Origin: Nigrospora sphaerica
Lineage: Eukaryota > Ascomycota > Sordariomycetes > Amphisphaeriales > Apiosporaceae
Assembly: GCA_018287875.1 (NCBI GenBank)
Contig: JAGVVL010000002.1
Location: forward strand, 6,386,001 to 6,450,000
Direction: 5' to 3'
Length of the DNA: 64,000 nt
Shown: one piece after another, positions 22,467 to 36,426 of the stretch
How positions within the stretch are numbered: position 1 is the stretch's first letter
How the letters are laid out: every line of letters begins with the position of its first letter
Notes under the pieces: model-generated
What the model was told of the DNA's origin: nothing
Seen by the model: only the letters and a program-made list of their open reading frames with translations
The model's database searches: none
Position numbers and translations under genes: made by a program

Positions 22467-23480
22467 ATGGCGCCGCAGCCCATCCGCTCGGTGCCCCCGT
22501 GGGTCGACACCCGCGGGCCGCCGCCGGGCCTCCGGTTGCCCAGCCCCCCGCCGCCGGCCTCGTCGCCGTCGGACGAGCGGCCGGACGACGTGCCCCCCGC
22601 CGCCGGGGTGCCGGCCGAGCCCGAACCGCCGCGGCCCGGCATGATCCGCCGGCGCTCGCGCGACGGCTACGAGCAGTGGGTCGACCCCCAGGACCTGCGC
22701 AAGTTCAAGCGCCCGCCCTTCCTGCGCAAGAAACAGGACCGCCCCGGCCGCAAGTGGGACCACCTGCGCTCGAGCGAGCCCTTCATCATGGGCTCGGGCT
22801 ACCGCGCCCCCAACGAGGACCCCTACCAGAAGTGGCGCGACTTCATCGCCTCGACGCGCCGCTACAACGGCTGCGCCGACCTGCCCACCCACCGCATCAC
22901 CCAGGCTGACCTCGAGGCCCAGATGCCCGGCCTCGACAGCCCTCCCGCCGCCCGCCAGAAGACGTCGTCGTCGCGCGGCGAGAAGCCCGCCCGCAAGCCC
23001 CTCGCCCTCCGCCTCAAGAAGCTCGTGCTGCGCAGCCCCCTGCTCCCCCCCGCCGTCCGCCTCATCGCCCTCGCCACCTCGCTGGGCTCCCTCGCCCTCG
23101 CCACCCAGCTGCTGCACGAAACGGCTGCTATGCACGGCCAGGCCATCACGTCACTCGTCATCGACTCCATCGCCATCCCCTACGTCCTCTACATGGTCTG
23201 GGACGAGTTCACCGGCGTGCCCCTGGGCCTGCGCTCCGCCGTCGAAAAGGCCGCCCTGACCCTGCTCGACCTCGTTTTCATCATTGTCAAGTCCATCTCC
23301 ATGGCCCTCGCCATCCAGACGAGGGATGATGGCGGTGACGCCGCCGCCGCCGCCGCCGCCGCCGACTGGAGGCACTACGACGCCTACCTGGGCCTGTTGA
23401 TCACCGCCGTGGCCGCCTGGCTCATCACCTACATCATGATGGTCTTCCGCCTGGTGGAGCAGCTCCACGGCATCGATTAG
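22467..23480 (+). CDS. SRF1: Srf1-like regulator of phospholipase D
   Basis: This single-exon gene encodes a 337-residue membrane protein. It resembles fungal Srf1, a regulator of the phospholipase D Spo14 in yeast. The N-terminal 60 residues are Pro-rich and probably disordered. A conserved region follows (RSRDGYEQWVDP, DRPGRKWDHLRSSEPFIMGS, YQKWRDFIAS). The C-terminal half has several hydrophobic segments: about residues 190-215, 225-245 (SLVIDSIAIPYVLYMVWDEF), 255-278 and 305-325. WDEFTGVPLGLRS is the best-conserved loop in the family. A run of nine Ala (GCC repeat, about 23340-23366) interrupts the last loop. Codon use is strongly G/C at third positions. The assignment rests on motif memory without an alignment. 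Confidence 0.75.
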   Translation: MAPQPIRSVPPWVDTRGPPPGLRLPSPPPPASSPSDERPDDVPPAAGVPAEPEPPRPGMIRRRSRDGYEQWVDPQDLRKFKRPPFLRKKQDRPGRKWDHLRSSEPFIMGSGYRAPNEDPYQKWRDFIASTRRYNGCADLPTHRITQADLEAQMPGLDSPPAARQKTSSSRGEKPARKPLALRLKKLVLRSPLLPPAVRLIALATSLGSLALATQLLHETAAMHGQAITSLVIDSIAIPYVLYMVWDEFTGVPLGLRSAVEKAALTLLDLVFIIVKSISMALAIQTRDDGGDAAAAAAAADWRHYDAYLGLLITAVAAWLITYIMMVFRLVEQLHGID

Positions 23481-24383
23481 GAGACCACCGCGCATAATTG
23501 GCAACCCCCTCGACCGGCGTCTCAACAGGCGCACATGGGCCAGGGCGCACGGCCGGGGAGAAAGTGGAGTTCTGTGCACGGAGTTTCATTGGGAATCAGG
23601 TAATGGCACGGCGTCACGGATTGGGCGGGTCTTGGGAGGCGTTGGCATGGTCTCTACCTCCTTGTAACACGACAGACAGCATGCATTGGTAATACAGTAT
23701 AGCACTTGCTTTCTAATACAGAAGAAATGCCAACTATCAAGGCCGGCTCGGCTCTCCGGCGGATCCGGAACAAAGGCACGGCGGGCGGAGTCGAGAGCAC
23801 GCCATTCGCGCCCATCGGACCCAACAGTACGCCAACAAGGCTAAATATTCCGGTGCGGATGAACCAATCATTATTGCCAGGTCTGTCTAGGGGTACTTAT
23901 GAGCAAGACGCCAAATCGCCGTACAGGAAGACCTCTGTAACCCTGTGACTCCGGTTCCTTGCGTCATTCGCTTGCCCACGCACCCTTAAATGCAGCCTCG
24001 AGTCCCTCCCCTCCATGATGGGTTTCAATGACAGCCGCGACAGCAGCGCCTAGGCCTGTCCCTGGTCAGGGCTTGAGCCTTCCAGGGCCACCTCGCTCAA
24101 AGACGGGCAAAATCAAAGGGGCAGCAAGCAATGCAGTGCCGTGCGGGCGACTGGCTCGGCATACAACGGGATTCCGATGGTGGCCCCGCTGTCACCAGCC
24201 GCCAGCCCCTCACAGCTTGACACTACTGTCCCTCCCGTGAACACAATTCAGGTGATACAAGTAACGTTTTGCTGGGCATAACGGGGGCATCGCGTAATGG
24301 GCCAGACGGCCAAGGGGTCCGAGTAGCGCATCCGCTCTTGCCCAGCATCGCACAAAGTGCTGAGCACAACGCAGTGGCGCACC
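23481..24383. other. Convergent intergenic region (SRF1-like / cullin 3' ends)
   Basis: About 900 nt lie between the two 3' ends. I see no gene, only the expected 3' UTRs. Confidence 0.55.
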
Positions 24384-26938
<2,555 letters not shown>

Positions 26939-28988
26939 AACAATGAGGCGACGGCTGGCCGTCGAGGTGCGTAGTGTCGAGACGTTCGCGTGAGATGGCG
27001 ATGACCTCCACAGGGAGGGTCGGAGGCGAGACTTGACGACAGAGGCTCCGGGCCGAGAATGCGCTGGGCTGCACCGATGGCACGAGGGTCAGTCAGACGA
27101 GGAGGGTGGCGCGGGATGGGAGAAGCGGAGGGCGGGAGCGGTACCGCAGGAACAGAGAGGGCGAGAAGGTTGAACTCGAGCTTCCTTGGCGACACGGCCG
27201 GCGGCGGCGGAGAGGGCGGGTAGTAAAGGATGGGGGGGAAGGGGGAGGGTTCGAAACGGGTATGATGATGATGCTGGAGTCGGCAGGCTGGCTGTCGACC
27301 GGAGGGCGGGCCTTCAAATAGCGTACCTAAGGATGGAGGGGCCCTGGGCTTGGCAGCGATGCCTAGAACAAATGGAGACCGGGGGATGGAAATGGGCGAA
27401 GGGTGGTGGATGGTGAATCAAGCTTGAGTGGATCTGAGCCGCCGGTGTCAGCCTGACTTTCTCATATGTACCACTTGGCTGTGATTTCTAATGGGCCTTA
27501 AGAGGCTACCTACTCAAAGTACTTTGGTTTTTCTCTGCCTCGCAACTGGTGGCGCCTGTGGCCTCCGTGGGGTCGATGCCGTGATGTATTCGTATTGTTC
27601 GACCGTCGCATGAAAGAGTGGAAGCACCGCAGGTGTGCGGTTGGTGATAAGGGAAGGATGAACTGCACTACCTACTAACAGGGCTCCCACACCCCCCCTT
27701 CCCCTATGTATGTAGTGACAAAAAAGCCACTGTTCAGGGGCCCTGGCAAGATTGGGGATAGTGCAGGTCGTAGCCTACGCAGAGGGCGACAGGAAAAGCG
27801 TGCTCCCTCCTCCCATGGTGTTTTCCGATTTCCTTCTTTTATCTTGCTTCTCCTTCATGCCTACTTGCTTCTTGTCCGATGCCAGCCGGAATGAACGAGC
27901 CGGTGGTTGCACCTGGTTGCTAGACCAAATCCCCTCCGAGCGAGCCTGTGCATGGAAGTTGAGGTGCAGTGCTAGACTACCCTCAAGACATTATTAGCAC
28001 CTATTCCCATCCCTGGACAGCAACCTAGCTAAGTAATACCTATATATTAGGCAGGACCCTTACTGGCTTTATGCGCTCCGGACTACAGTCGGTTTTTGCC
28101 TTCCCTCTGTTCCATTGGCTCCCTTTTGGGAACAAGGGCCCTCCACGCAATGGCCGAGGCCTAAAATGCATAAGAGGTACAAAAGCTTCCTACCTAGTGT
28201 GCCTATATAGAAATGGACGAGCTGCCAGCATAAAGATGCTCCACACATCACATCTCTTTAGCCATCATCTCTTGTTGTTCAATGAGGTTAGTATATAATG
28301 TCACCGAGCTTGCTGTCTACTTGTCTCCTCTCTACAGCTACATGATTAGGTATTTCCTATGTAGGTGCATATATGTATATACTAGTCGGTGGGGTTCTGC
28401 CTAAAGGGGCACGGTGGTTCCTCTCTACATGTACCTACATAACTAGGCAATGTCGATCCAACCTACTAGCATCAGGTTGTTAAGGGTCATCTCTTCACTT
28501 AAAGTCTTACAACCCATTTTGGCAAAGGATATGAAGTAGCTAATCTCTTAATAAATTCAGCCCGGCTTAGCTGTTGCGGGTCGAGAGCCGTACATAGAGA
28601 GGAGAGACTTGCCTTCGCCCAGTCTGGGCTCGTACCGGACATCGAAATCCCTAGTCCTACGGTCCATGTAACCGCACGCGCTACTCCGCATCCCGTAAAC
28701 AGTACACCAGCTCCTCCGTCGCCAAAACCCCCTACTGGTAGCGCTTGACGGGCATCGACAAACAGGGACCAAATTTACCGGTCTTCACCGTCCCAGGGAT
28801 TTGGAACAACGCACAGTCATGCGGGCCGCGAGACGTGGGATTCCGACGTTCGATGCGAGCCTGGGCTACCGACGATGTAGCACTTCACGGGGCAACAGCT
28901 AGGGTACGTCCTCGACCCCTCGGGTCTTTAGTTCGGAGTGGATTAAGATTATTTATACATGTATGTATTCGTTACTTGCTCGTGGCGA
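26939..28988. other. Intergenic region between cullin-1 and the xylanase gene
   Basis: About 2 kb without a recognisable gene. The first part is the cullin promoter. The segment at about 28.0-28.6 kb is noticeably AT-richer, with TACCTA/TAGGTA motifs, and precedes the xylanase 3' end. Confidence 0.55.
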
Positions 28989-30430
28989 TTAGGATAGGAG
29001 CTTAACGATCGCGTCGTAGGCCGGCTTGGGCTGGTAGTTGGTGTCGAAAAGGAGGGGCTTGTCCCTGGACAGCCAAGAGTCCTGGAGGCATTGAACATTA
29101 GCTTCCCGGTCCACGTCTGCTTCCGCGCCGGCGAGGGAGAACTTACAGCATCGCCCACACCCCACATGGTGATGCCCACACAGGCGTCGACAGCCAAGCA
29201 TGCTTCGGTAACCTTGACGTACTCGTCGACGGGCGCGCCGACAATGTCAAGCTCCGTGATGGCGAGCTCCTCGATGCCCGTCTTGGCCAGCAGCTCCATA
29301 CCGGCCTGCATCTCAGCGGCCGAGGGGTTGCCGCCGCCCAGGTGGCCCTGCAGACCGATGCCATGGACGGGGAGGCCGGCAGCGAGCCACTTCTTCACGT
29401 ACTTGGCCATGGCCATGACCTTGGGGCTGCTGCCGCTTTCGAGGTGGAACTCATTGATGTACAGCTTGGCCTCGGGGTCCGCGGCATGGGCGGCCTCGAA
29501 GGCAATCCGGACAAAGTCTTCGCCCAACAGCTGGGTGAAGACACAGTCACGAAGGTTGCCCTCCTCGGTGAAGATCTCGTTGACGACGTCCTGCAGGGGG
29601 GGGGGGCAACTGTCAGCTATCGCCCCTCGGGTATCGTTTCCTCGCCTCGCACTTACCCAGGCATGCACCTTGCCCTTGTATCTCGTAACGATGGTGGTGA
29701 TGTGATTTTGGATGACGTTGGTGAGCTCGTCGGCGCTGGTGATCGCCTTGACCCAGTCGGGCAGTTGCTGATACCAGAGGAGGGTGTGTCCGTGGACGAT
29801 CTTGCCGTTTTTCTTGGCAAAGTCGACGAGGGCGTCGGAGCCGGTGAAGCTGAAAGAGCCCTTGCGGGGCTCGATGGCATCCCACTTCATCGAGTTCTCG
29901 GGCTATCGCGTACGTTCAGTGCCCGTGCCCCGTCGTTTGTGAACAAGGCGGGTCAGGGACAGTCTTACCGTAAGTTGACCAAAGTCCTTCTGGAGGAGGG
30001 CCGAAGTACGAGGGCTTCTGTTGAAGGTGTAGGCATCGCTGGCAGCGCCAAAGTACTGCTTGCCTTTGGCCTTGAAAAGCTCATCGATGCTTTCGGACAA
30101 CGGGCTTGGCTTGGCCGAAGGCTTGGCCGAGGGTGTGGCGGACGAGGTGGCGGACGAGGTGGCGGACGAAGTAGCGGACGAGGTGGCCGAGGACTTGCCC
30201 GGGCGCTCGCCGATAGGCTCGGTCGTGGGAATGGCCACGGAGCTGATGGTGGCGCTCGACGTGACAGAAGAGGACGCCGTCGACACCGTGGCGGATGCTG
30301 TGCCCGAAGGGGTCGACGGCATCGGTGCCGTAGGGTAGCCCATGGCGGACGTCACGGGGCTGTGGCGGCACGGTGAGGCCATGACAGCCACGGGGGCCAG
30401 GAGGCAAGCGAGAGCAGTAGCCTTCATCAT
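28989..30430 (-). CDS. Secreted endo-1,4-beta-xylanase, glycoside hydrolase family 10
   Basis: This 414-residue secreted enzyme cleaves the xylan backbone. The four exons are 30430..29969, 29902..29657, 29590..29147 and 29081..28989, with small CTGAC or GCTAAT-branched introns. Residues 1 to about 19 form a signal peptide ([18 protein letters not shown]). A Ser/Thr/Ala linker (about 20-105) includes five SSAT units from a 12-bp minisatellite and then [10 protein letters not shown]. The GH10 barrel follows: [32 protein letters not shown], the acid/base Glu241 in DVVNE and the nucleophile near 347 in AITELDI. It ends in [21 protein letters not shown] see no carbohydrate-binding module of the Cys-rich CBM1 type. 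An S/T-rich linker before the catalytic domain with no module in front is unusual; it may be an O-glycosylated spacer. Confidence 0.93.
30135..30194. repeat. 12-bp minisatellite inside the xylanase linker
   Basis: Four near-identical copies of GTGGCGGACGAG plus a decayed fifth encode repeated SSAT on the minus strand. Copy number probably varies between strains, because pure coding minisatellites mutate by slippage. Confidence 0.8.
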
Positions 30431-33092
30431 GGACGTTGGTGTTGACAAACGAATGTGGTGTAGTTGGTAGTAGTCAACGGATGCCGATGCGTGTTTAGCA
30501 AAGAGACGAGTGTGTGCCGTGGAAGCCAACTCCGGGAAACATGGTCGAGCACGTCGTGATACTTAAGGCAAAGCGACATGGCGGCCAGCTTCCGAGATGC
30601 GTGACAAGACGGCTGACTGGCAACATGTCGGCGGTAGAGCATCACGGTGTCGACCCATGCAGTTCAGGTGAGACTCAGAATAGCCCCATCCAGTGCAACC
30701 CCTCGTAGCGGAGGGACCAACTGAGCATCTCGTAAGGATGGATCGGCGGCTAATCATGCTTGCCTCTTTCGGATGCCCGGCGCCCCCATTGGGTCTCTAC
30801 ACCCCTGCCCTGCTATGCCGACGAGCCGCATGCCGCCTACGCCACATCAGGAAGTGCCCACAGCGCCGCCGCATCCCTGAGCGCTTCTTCGCAGAGGGTA
30901 GCTGTGACTGAAGTGCGAAAAAAGCAGAAATCTCCGGCCACCTGTAAAGTAGAGCTAAGTACATACGTCAGGTCAGCTGGGCCCGGGCCCTCCCGGTTCT
31001 GTGTCTACGGGCTTTCATCTCATCCCATGTCCCTCGCTGACCGGACGTGGGGTAGAGGTAGGCGATCCATCCTCGGCCGTCCATCCCGATCTAGAATGGA
31101 GGCCTTATGAGTCCAAGAATTCCGGCCCCTTGAGTCTTTTTTTGCTCACTCCCATCCGCGGTGCCTGCCCAAGGGCCCGGCGGCTGCAGCTTGCCATGGG
31201 AGGGGATCTTACTGCCGCCCACCAATCCCAATCAATCCCGTGGCGCACAGAAGAGGCTCCGCTGCCTGCGGGAAGCGGCGCAAATCGTCTCTGCTGATCC
31301 TACCCGTTTCAGGGGAGACGACGCTGTGGTGTTACCTCTCCATTCACCTACGTACTCTACATCCATACAAGGGTATCCATCTTTATTGTCGACACGACCG
31401 TTTGTGGCCTTGAGGGTCCTGGCGGGGCACCCGCCAGTTCCTGATCGGTTAGCATCCGAGATAGAAATTACGATGCCTGATATGGGATTCCATCCGGACG
31501 GCGGTCCGCGCACCGGCGCCGACGATAGCGTGACAGGTGCTGTCCCCTGTAGGAGTACCCCTAGTGATCAGCTCCCCAATGCTACCACACAGACTTACAG
31601 GTCGCAAACAAACGTGTCGTGTTGACTGCCGAGGGCAATTGCAAGAGGCGCAGTTCACGCAGCGACCTCCCTTGCTACCCTTTATGAGGACCTCGGTCCC
31701 AGTCGAATTAATTGCACTCGGACGCGCAAAGGCACCCGTTCCTTAGCCAACCATGCAAGGGATTCGCTGGGCCACAATGGCACCATCCGCAGAGGGGGGT
31801 TTGCCAGCTGCCGTCATGGATGATGAGCTCATGCTGGATTCCGGCCCCAGTCGGAACTTGAGTTGATCACTTCAACCGAGGGTCAACTAAGGGTTGCCTA
31901 TCTCTCGTGCCTACGTGCAAGTGCTTGTGTGTGAGATGCGTCCGCGCGTAGGTAACACACACACGCGCCCAAGATCTGACGCAAGATGGTTCTCGTTGCT
32001 ACGGCCCGGTCTTCATGATCTATACTCGGGGGAATCAGATAGAACGTGATGTGCGTTGACATTTAACAGTACCCCGCCCCCCAACCCTAACCTAGAATAC
32101 GAGACAGGATGATTGGCTCCGTTTGCGTGGGTTCCGTCTTCACCTGTCCTCTCTACCTCTGCGAGTTGGGGCTGCAGATTCGCACTGGGCCGATCGAAGA
32201 ATAGGAGCATCCGTCTCGTGCCGTCAGAGAGACAACCCGTCTGGTTTTCACGCCAGTACGGGGAACCGACTCGTGGGTGGCACGGCATTGACAATCATGC
32301 ACGACACAATAGTACCGTGCCCTCCCGTGCTTCTAGAAACCGCTCTCCTGGGGCCTTGCTCGGGAACGAAGAGAAGGAACCAAGCCCCAGAAAAAGAGCC
32401 CTCAATAGGCTCGCTGCCCGCAGTGCCACGATCAACCAACTGTCTCTGGACTTGAGCGGCCCCTGTTTTCTGGTTTTCAGCAGTATCCCATAGCTACGTT
32501 TGCAAACCAGGGCACAGCTCGGCCCAAAGGCACCAACAAGGAGACGCACGTCGTTACAGCTATGGCCCGTTCACAAAGGGAAACAAATTACTGGCAAAAC
32601 ATAGCAACTTTTATTTACCGCTTATCTGACTGAGAGAGCAGCCAGCAGATAATCCTGACAACTCCCAAACTCCGGCAACATCACTTTATGGGCTGAAGAA
32701 TACCAACATATGCCCGTCAAGGCCACTCAACGCGATTCTCCGTGCGAGAAATCTTACTTTTTGCCAACGAAACACGACAGAACCATCTCTGCTAGCCAAA
32801 ACCAGGCCCGGCCAACACTGGGATAAAGGGACCGTACCGGCGGCGCAAATTATTGAGTATTTTCTGCAGCCTTAACCTCCAACACCGCCGGTCGAGGTTT
32901 CTGCGGCGATGCATGACCGCAGTCTAGGTGGGCAAGACGCGACATGGAACAAAGCAATGCCAGAGTAGTGGTACAGGGTGGTGAAGAACACGCTGAATTG
33001 CTGTCAATGGGATAGGAGAAGCCACCGGCATGGTTGGTTTTGGCCGGGCCGAGTTGACCTGACGATTAGGGGTTTGACACCAGCCCACTGGA
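30431..33092. other. Intergenic region: xylanase promoter and areB 3' flank
   Basis: About 2.7 kb without a recognisable gene. The xylanase promoter is expected in the first kilobase. The last few hundred bases should be the areB 3' UTR. Confidence 0.5.
30748..30753 (+). promoter_or_regulatory. Possible XlnR/Xyr1-type site (GGCTAA) upstream of the xylanase
   Basis: GGCTAA, the core recognised by the XlnR/Xyr1 xylanase activators, lies 318 nt upstream of the xylanase ATG. Six bases occur often by chance, so this is only suggestive. Confidence 0.25.
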
Positions 33093-36000
33093 CTAATCCT
33101 GTTGCAGTGCCGAGAGGTCCATAGTCTCGTCGACCTGGTCGATGTGGCCATCAACATGGTTGTTAATGTGCTCAACCGGCTCGAGATTGTCGACCTGGTC
33201 GTCTGCGAGTATGTGCTCAGTTGTGTGCATATCATCAGTCTGGGGCATTGGCTCGGCTTCAGTCATCTGCCTATCCTGAGGCACCTGTCCAGCCTCGGCG
33301 GATTGCTCGGTCTGGTGGCTGTGCTCGGGTTCAGGTAGGTGCTCGGGGATGTACTCGGCCTCAGAGACGTGCGCAACAATGGGGAGATGCTCAGCATCGG
33401 GATGCTCCACGTCGGGAATGTGTGCAGTCTCGGCGAGGTCTTCGGCCTTGGAAAGCTGCTCGGCCTCAGGAAGCTGCTCAGCCTTGGAAAGCTGCTCGAC
33501 CTCGGAAAGCTGCTCGGTCTCGGGGAGCTGCTCGGTCTCGGGCAGCTGCCCGGCCTGGGAGAGCTGCTCGACCTCAGGGACCTGATCGACATGGTGACCT
33601 TGCTCCAGGTGGCCCACCTTGTCGTTGCCGTCCTGATCAGGTGCATTTTCATGCACGGTGACTCCAGACTCGCCGGTGATGGCACCGTCGATCATATCAG
33701 TCATTGCAGTAGAATCATCTTTCAGAAGATCCGGGTCCAGACGCGCTCGCTTGGAAGGCCGGTCGGAATCGGCGTGGCCAAGGTGCTCAAATTGATCGAG
33801 TCGGTCCTGAGCGTCCTTAAGCTCCTGTTCCATCTCGTCAAGTCGACGCTTGAGGATGTTCTCCCGCCGGTGGCTCTCCTCCAGCTGTCGCTTATTCTGC
33901 TCAAAGTCACGCTGCATCTCTTCACGAAGCGCACGCTCGTGGGCTTCATTCTTGATGGCCATCTCGGCTTGATGGCGGTAGTTGTCCTGGGTCTGGGAGT
34001 CGTGCTCCAGCTGGGTCAATCGACTGCGGTAGAGCTCGTTGATAAGGTCGAGCTCGCTGACGCGAGTCTTGAGAGCGGCGTTTTCCGAAAGCAGCTGTTC
34101 CTGGGTCGGCTCGCCGTTGGAGGGAGAGCCCGGCCCGCCGGGTGAACCACCGGGCATGGGGTATCGCGGCATCGAAGAGGATTGAAACTGGTTGGGATCC
34201 ATGCCTTGGAACACCGGCAGGTGCGGGTCATACATGGAGGGGGTGCCATTACGCGACGCGGCCGAGTTGTCGTCGGCACCATGGCCATTCGTCTTGCCCT
34301 GGGTGGCCCTCTGGACGGCAGCCAAAGCGGTCGAGGTGGTATCGTGGGCTTGCATCATGCCATTGTGGTTGACGGGCGCGGTGGCGGCAGGCAGGCTCTG
34401 CTGCAGGTCGAGGACAGTCAGCGCAGGGGTCTCAGGAGTGCAGCAACAGGGGAGCCGTGTTCCTACTGACCTTCTTCTTCATCTGCATGTCGGGACGCAT
34501 TGTCTTCACACGATTGCGGCTCTTAATGACGTCTGTCTTGAGGGAGATGGGGCGCGGGCGGCCGTGCAGCTTGAGGAACAGGCCGCAGGCATTGCACAGG
34601 ACGGCACCCATCTCGTCGCGACGCCATAGGGGAGTGGTCGAGGTCTCGCAGTTCATACAGGTGGGCTGCGTAGGCGGTTGTTCATTGTTAGCCATGGCGG
34701 CACTCGCAGTCGGGTGGGAGGCCATCATCGGGAGCGCGACACGGGCGACGAAGCGCCAGAAGCAGCTCGCCGGAAGAGGGACGGGTGCGGGAGTGTATAA
34801 CTGGGGGGAACGCGGGCAGTGATAGCCCGATCGCGACAGTGCAGGTGGGAATAGATAAGGGAATCAGAGTGCGGTAGATAGATGGGGCGCGATGCGAATA
34901 TCGATGGATGGGCGATAAGAAGAGGTAGGAAAGCAGCCCCGAACTGCGCTGATAAGATATTTTCATGGGCGGCCTAGCGAACGGAACGGGAGTGGGCTCT
35001 TCTTATTTGGCTGCTGTCTGATAGGCTTGCCACAGCTGATCCCTGGCGAGGGGCTAGGGTGGGTGGATGCCCCATCGCGAAAAGCGAGGAGGCTTGGCTG
35101 CGTGAAATTGAGGCCCCCAGAGGGACTTTAAGCACTGGCTCGACTGGCTGCTAACTTTGCGCTCCCTCCCCCAACGAGTGGAAAAACAGCCACAATGTGC
35201 ACAGGGCTGGTATAGGTGGGATGAGGATAGGACAGGCAGATAGTACCAGGCACAAGTGCTTGTCAGGCAGTGAGGGTGTGCTCGGTGCCTTTCCCTGCCG
35301 TGTGAAAACCTCGCACCAAAGCCCATCTCCCTTGTCAAGGGTAGCGGGCAAGTGCCTGAGCAGGTTATGCACCTCGACGCGATCGTACCAAGCTGGGCAT
35401 CGCGGCCGCGCGCGCGATGGGGTCGGCTGGGATGAATGCGGCCAGGTAAAGGGGATGGGGCTGGGAGACGGAGAAAACGAAATGCCTTTACTACTCACCA
35501 TACCCCCCGATGCCAGCGGCACCGTGGCACCGGGCGAAGTTGCTGAACTCATGGTGGCCGTGGTTCTATTGGTTATTCTGGATCGACGAACGCCAGTTAG
35601 CGTACGGTTTGTAGCCAACAGTTCCCACGCGCAATGTCGTTGCCGGTTCCGTTAGGAGGTAACTGTTGATGATCGACCAACGCGTCGACAGCAGTTATGA
35701 GAAAGAAATGACAAAAGGCGATAGACGGACGACGGCCTTGAGGAGCTGGAGAGGCCTTCCCGTTTGGTGGGGTCCCTTAAGCTGTCGGCTATTGGAACCT
35801 CGTGTAGCTGGATGAGTCGTCCTCAGCTTTCCAGCCATGGATCGGAGTCAGGGTGGGAAAAGTGCCCCAAAGCTCTGGCCAAACCATCTTCCATTGCAGG
35901 GACTCGGAGGGGCAAACTCCCCAACTCCTCCGTCGCGTGCCTCCAGTCTTTATGTCGCTGTCGTCTCGGCTCCGTACCTCGCAAGCTCCCGGCCATGAAG

Positions 36001-36426
36001 TTTTCTACACCGTAGAATCACTCGATCCTTGTGTTGCCATAGCTGAAGCGGTGCTGGGCACAGCCAACAACCACTGGCCACTGCACACTTTACGGATAGA
36101 AGGCCGGTGGAGGGCCGGCATCCCAACCTGCACCCCCCCCCCCCCCTCCCCATTCTCCTTACGTGCAAGGGCTTGCCCGATGCAATCCCAATCCAGCCCA
36201 GGGCCGCCAAAAATTTGCTTCGCGCGACAGCCCCTACGACGGCCCCAAACCGAGTTAAGGTGACTGAGAGAACTCACCTCGGTTGTGGTGAGCTGGTAAC
36301 GCTGCCCGTTGCAAGTGCAGCGATCGATGGAAGTTGGGCTACCGCTTGGGACCCGGTCGTCGAGGCCGAGCTTGGCCGGGATATCGGCTCGAGGGTTGGC
36401 AGCGGCGGCGCCGCGTCGTCTTCCAT
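33093..36426 (-). CDS. areB: GATA zinc-finger transcription factor of the AreB/ASD-4 type
   Basis: This is a GATA factor with a C-terminal coiled coil, the family that opposes or modulates AreA/NIT-2 in nitrogen control and acts in ascus development in Neurospora. My long model has exons 36426..36278, 35577..35499, 34800..34471 and 34400..33093 (621 residues). A short form from the ATG at 34728 gives 521 residues. The finger is CMNC-X17-CNAC (residues 24-48 of the short form), followed by [21 protein letters not shown] coiled coil spans the NELYRSRL to LDQFEHL region. The tail has EQLPEA-like hexapeptide repeats and is very acidic. Exon 1 to exon 2 is well supported (GTGAGT, GCTAAC, phase 2). 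The exon 2 to exon 3 join (698-nt intron, acceptor at 34801) adds 24 residues that I cannot match to a relative, so it is the weakest part. The long intron holds a GATA-site cluster. Confidence 0.82.
33437..33592. repeat. 18-bp tandem repeats in areB coding for acidic hexapeptides
   Basis: About eight degenerate 18-bp units encode [24 protein letters not shown] and similar on the minus strand. The unit spacing is regular and the DNA is partly conserved between copies, which suggests tandem duplication. Confidence 0.75.
34820..35024 (+). promoter_or_regulatory. Cluster of six HGATAR GATA-factor sites inside the long areB intron
   Basis: The hexamers start at 34820 (TGATAG), 34853 (AGATAA), 34876 (AGATAG), 34913 (CGATAA), 34950 (TGATAA) and 35019 (TGATAG). 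All lie on the + strand, 92-297 nt upstream of the internal areB ATG at 34728. Roughly 0.6 would be expected by chance on both strands together. They suggest an internal promoter bound by GATA factors such as AreA or AreB itself. Confidence 0.6.

Noticed and set aside
22293..23135. 280-codon minus-strand frame over the SRF1-like gene
   Set aside because: It is Arg/Gly-rich text caused by the GC-rich sense exon. The sense frame has membrane segments and family motifs.
29342..30376. 344-codon open frame on the + strand opposite the xylanase gene
   Set aside because: It crosses the xylanase introns and mirrors its codon bias (Gly/Ala/Val/Leu-rich, Arg/Gly repeats from the minisatellite). It has no family similarity.
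33339..34145. 268-codon antisense frame over areB
   Set aside because: It mirrors the acidic repeats and coiled coil of AreB (Leu/Gly/Lys repeats) and has no domain.
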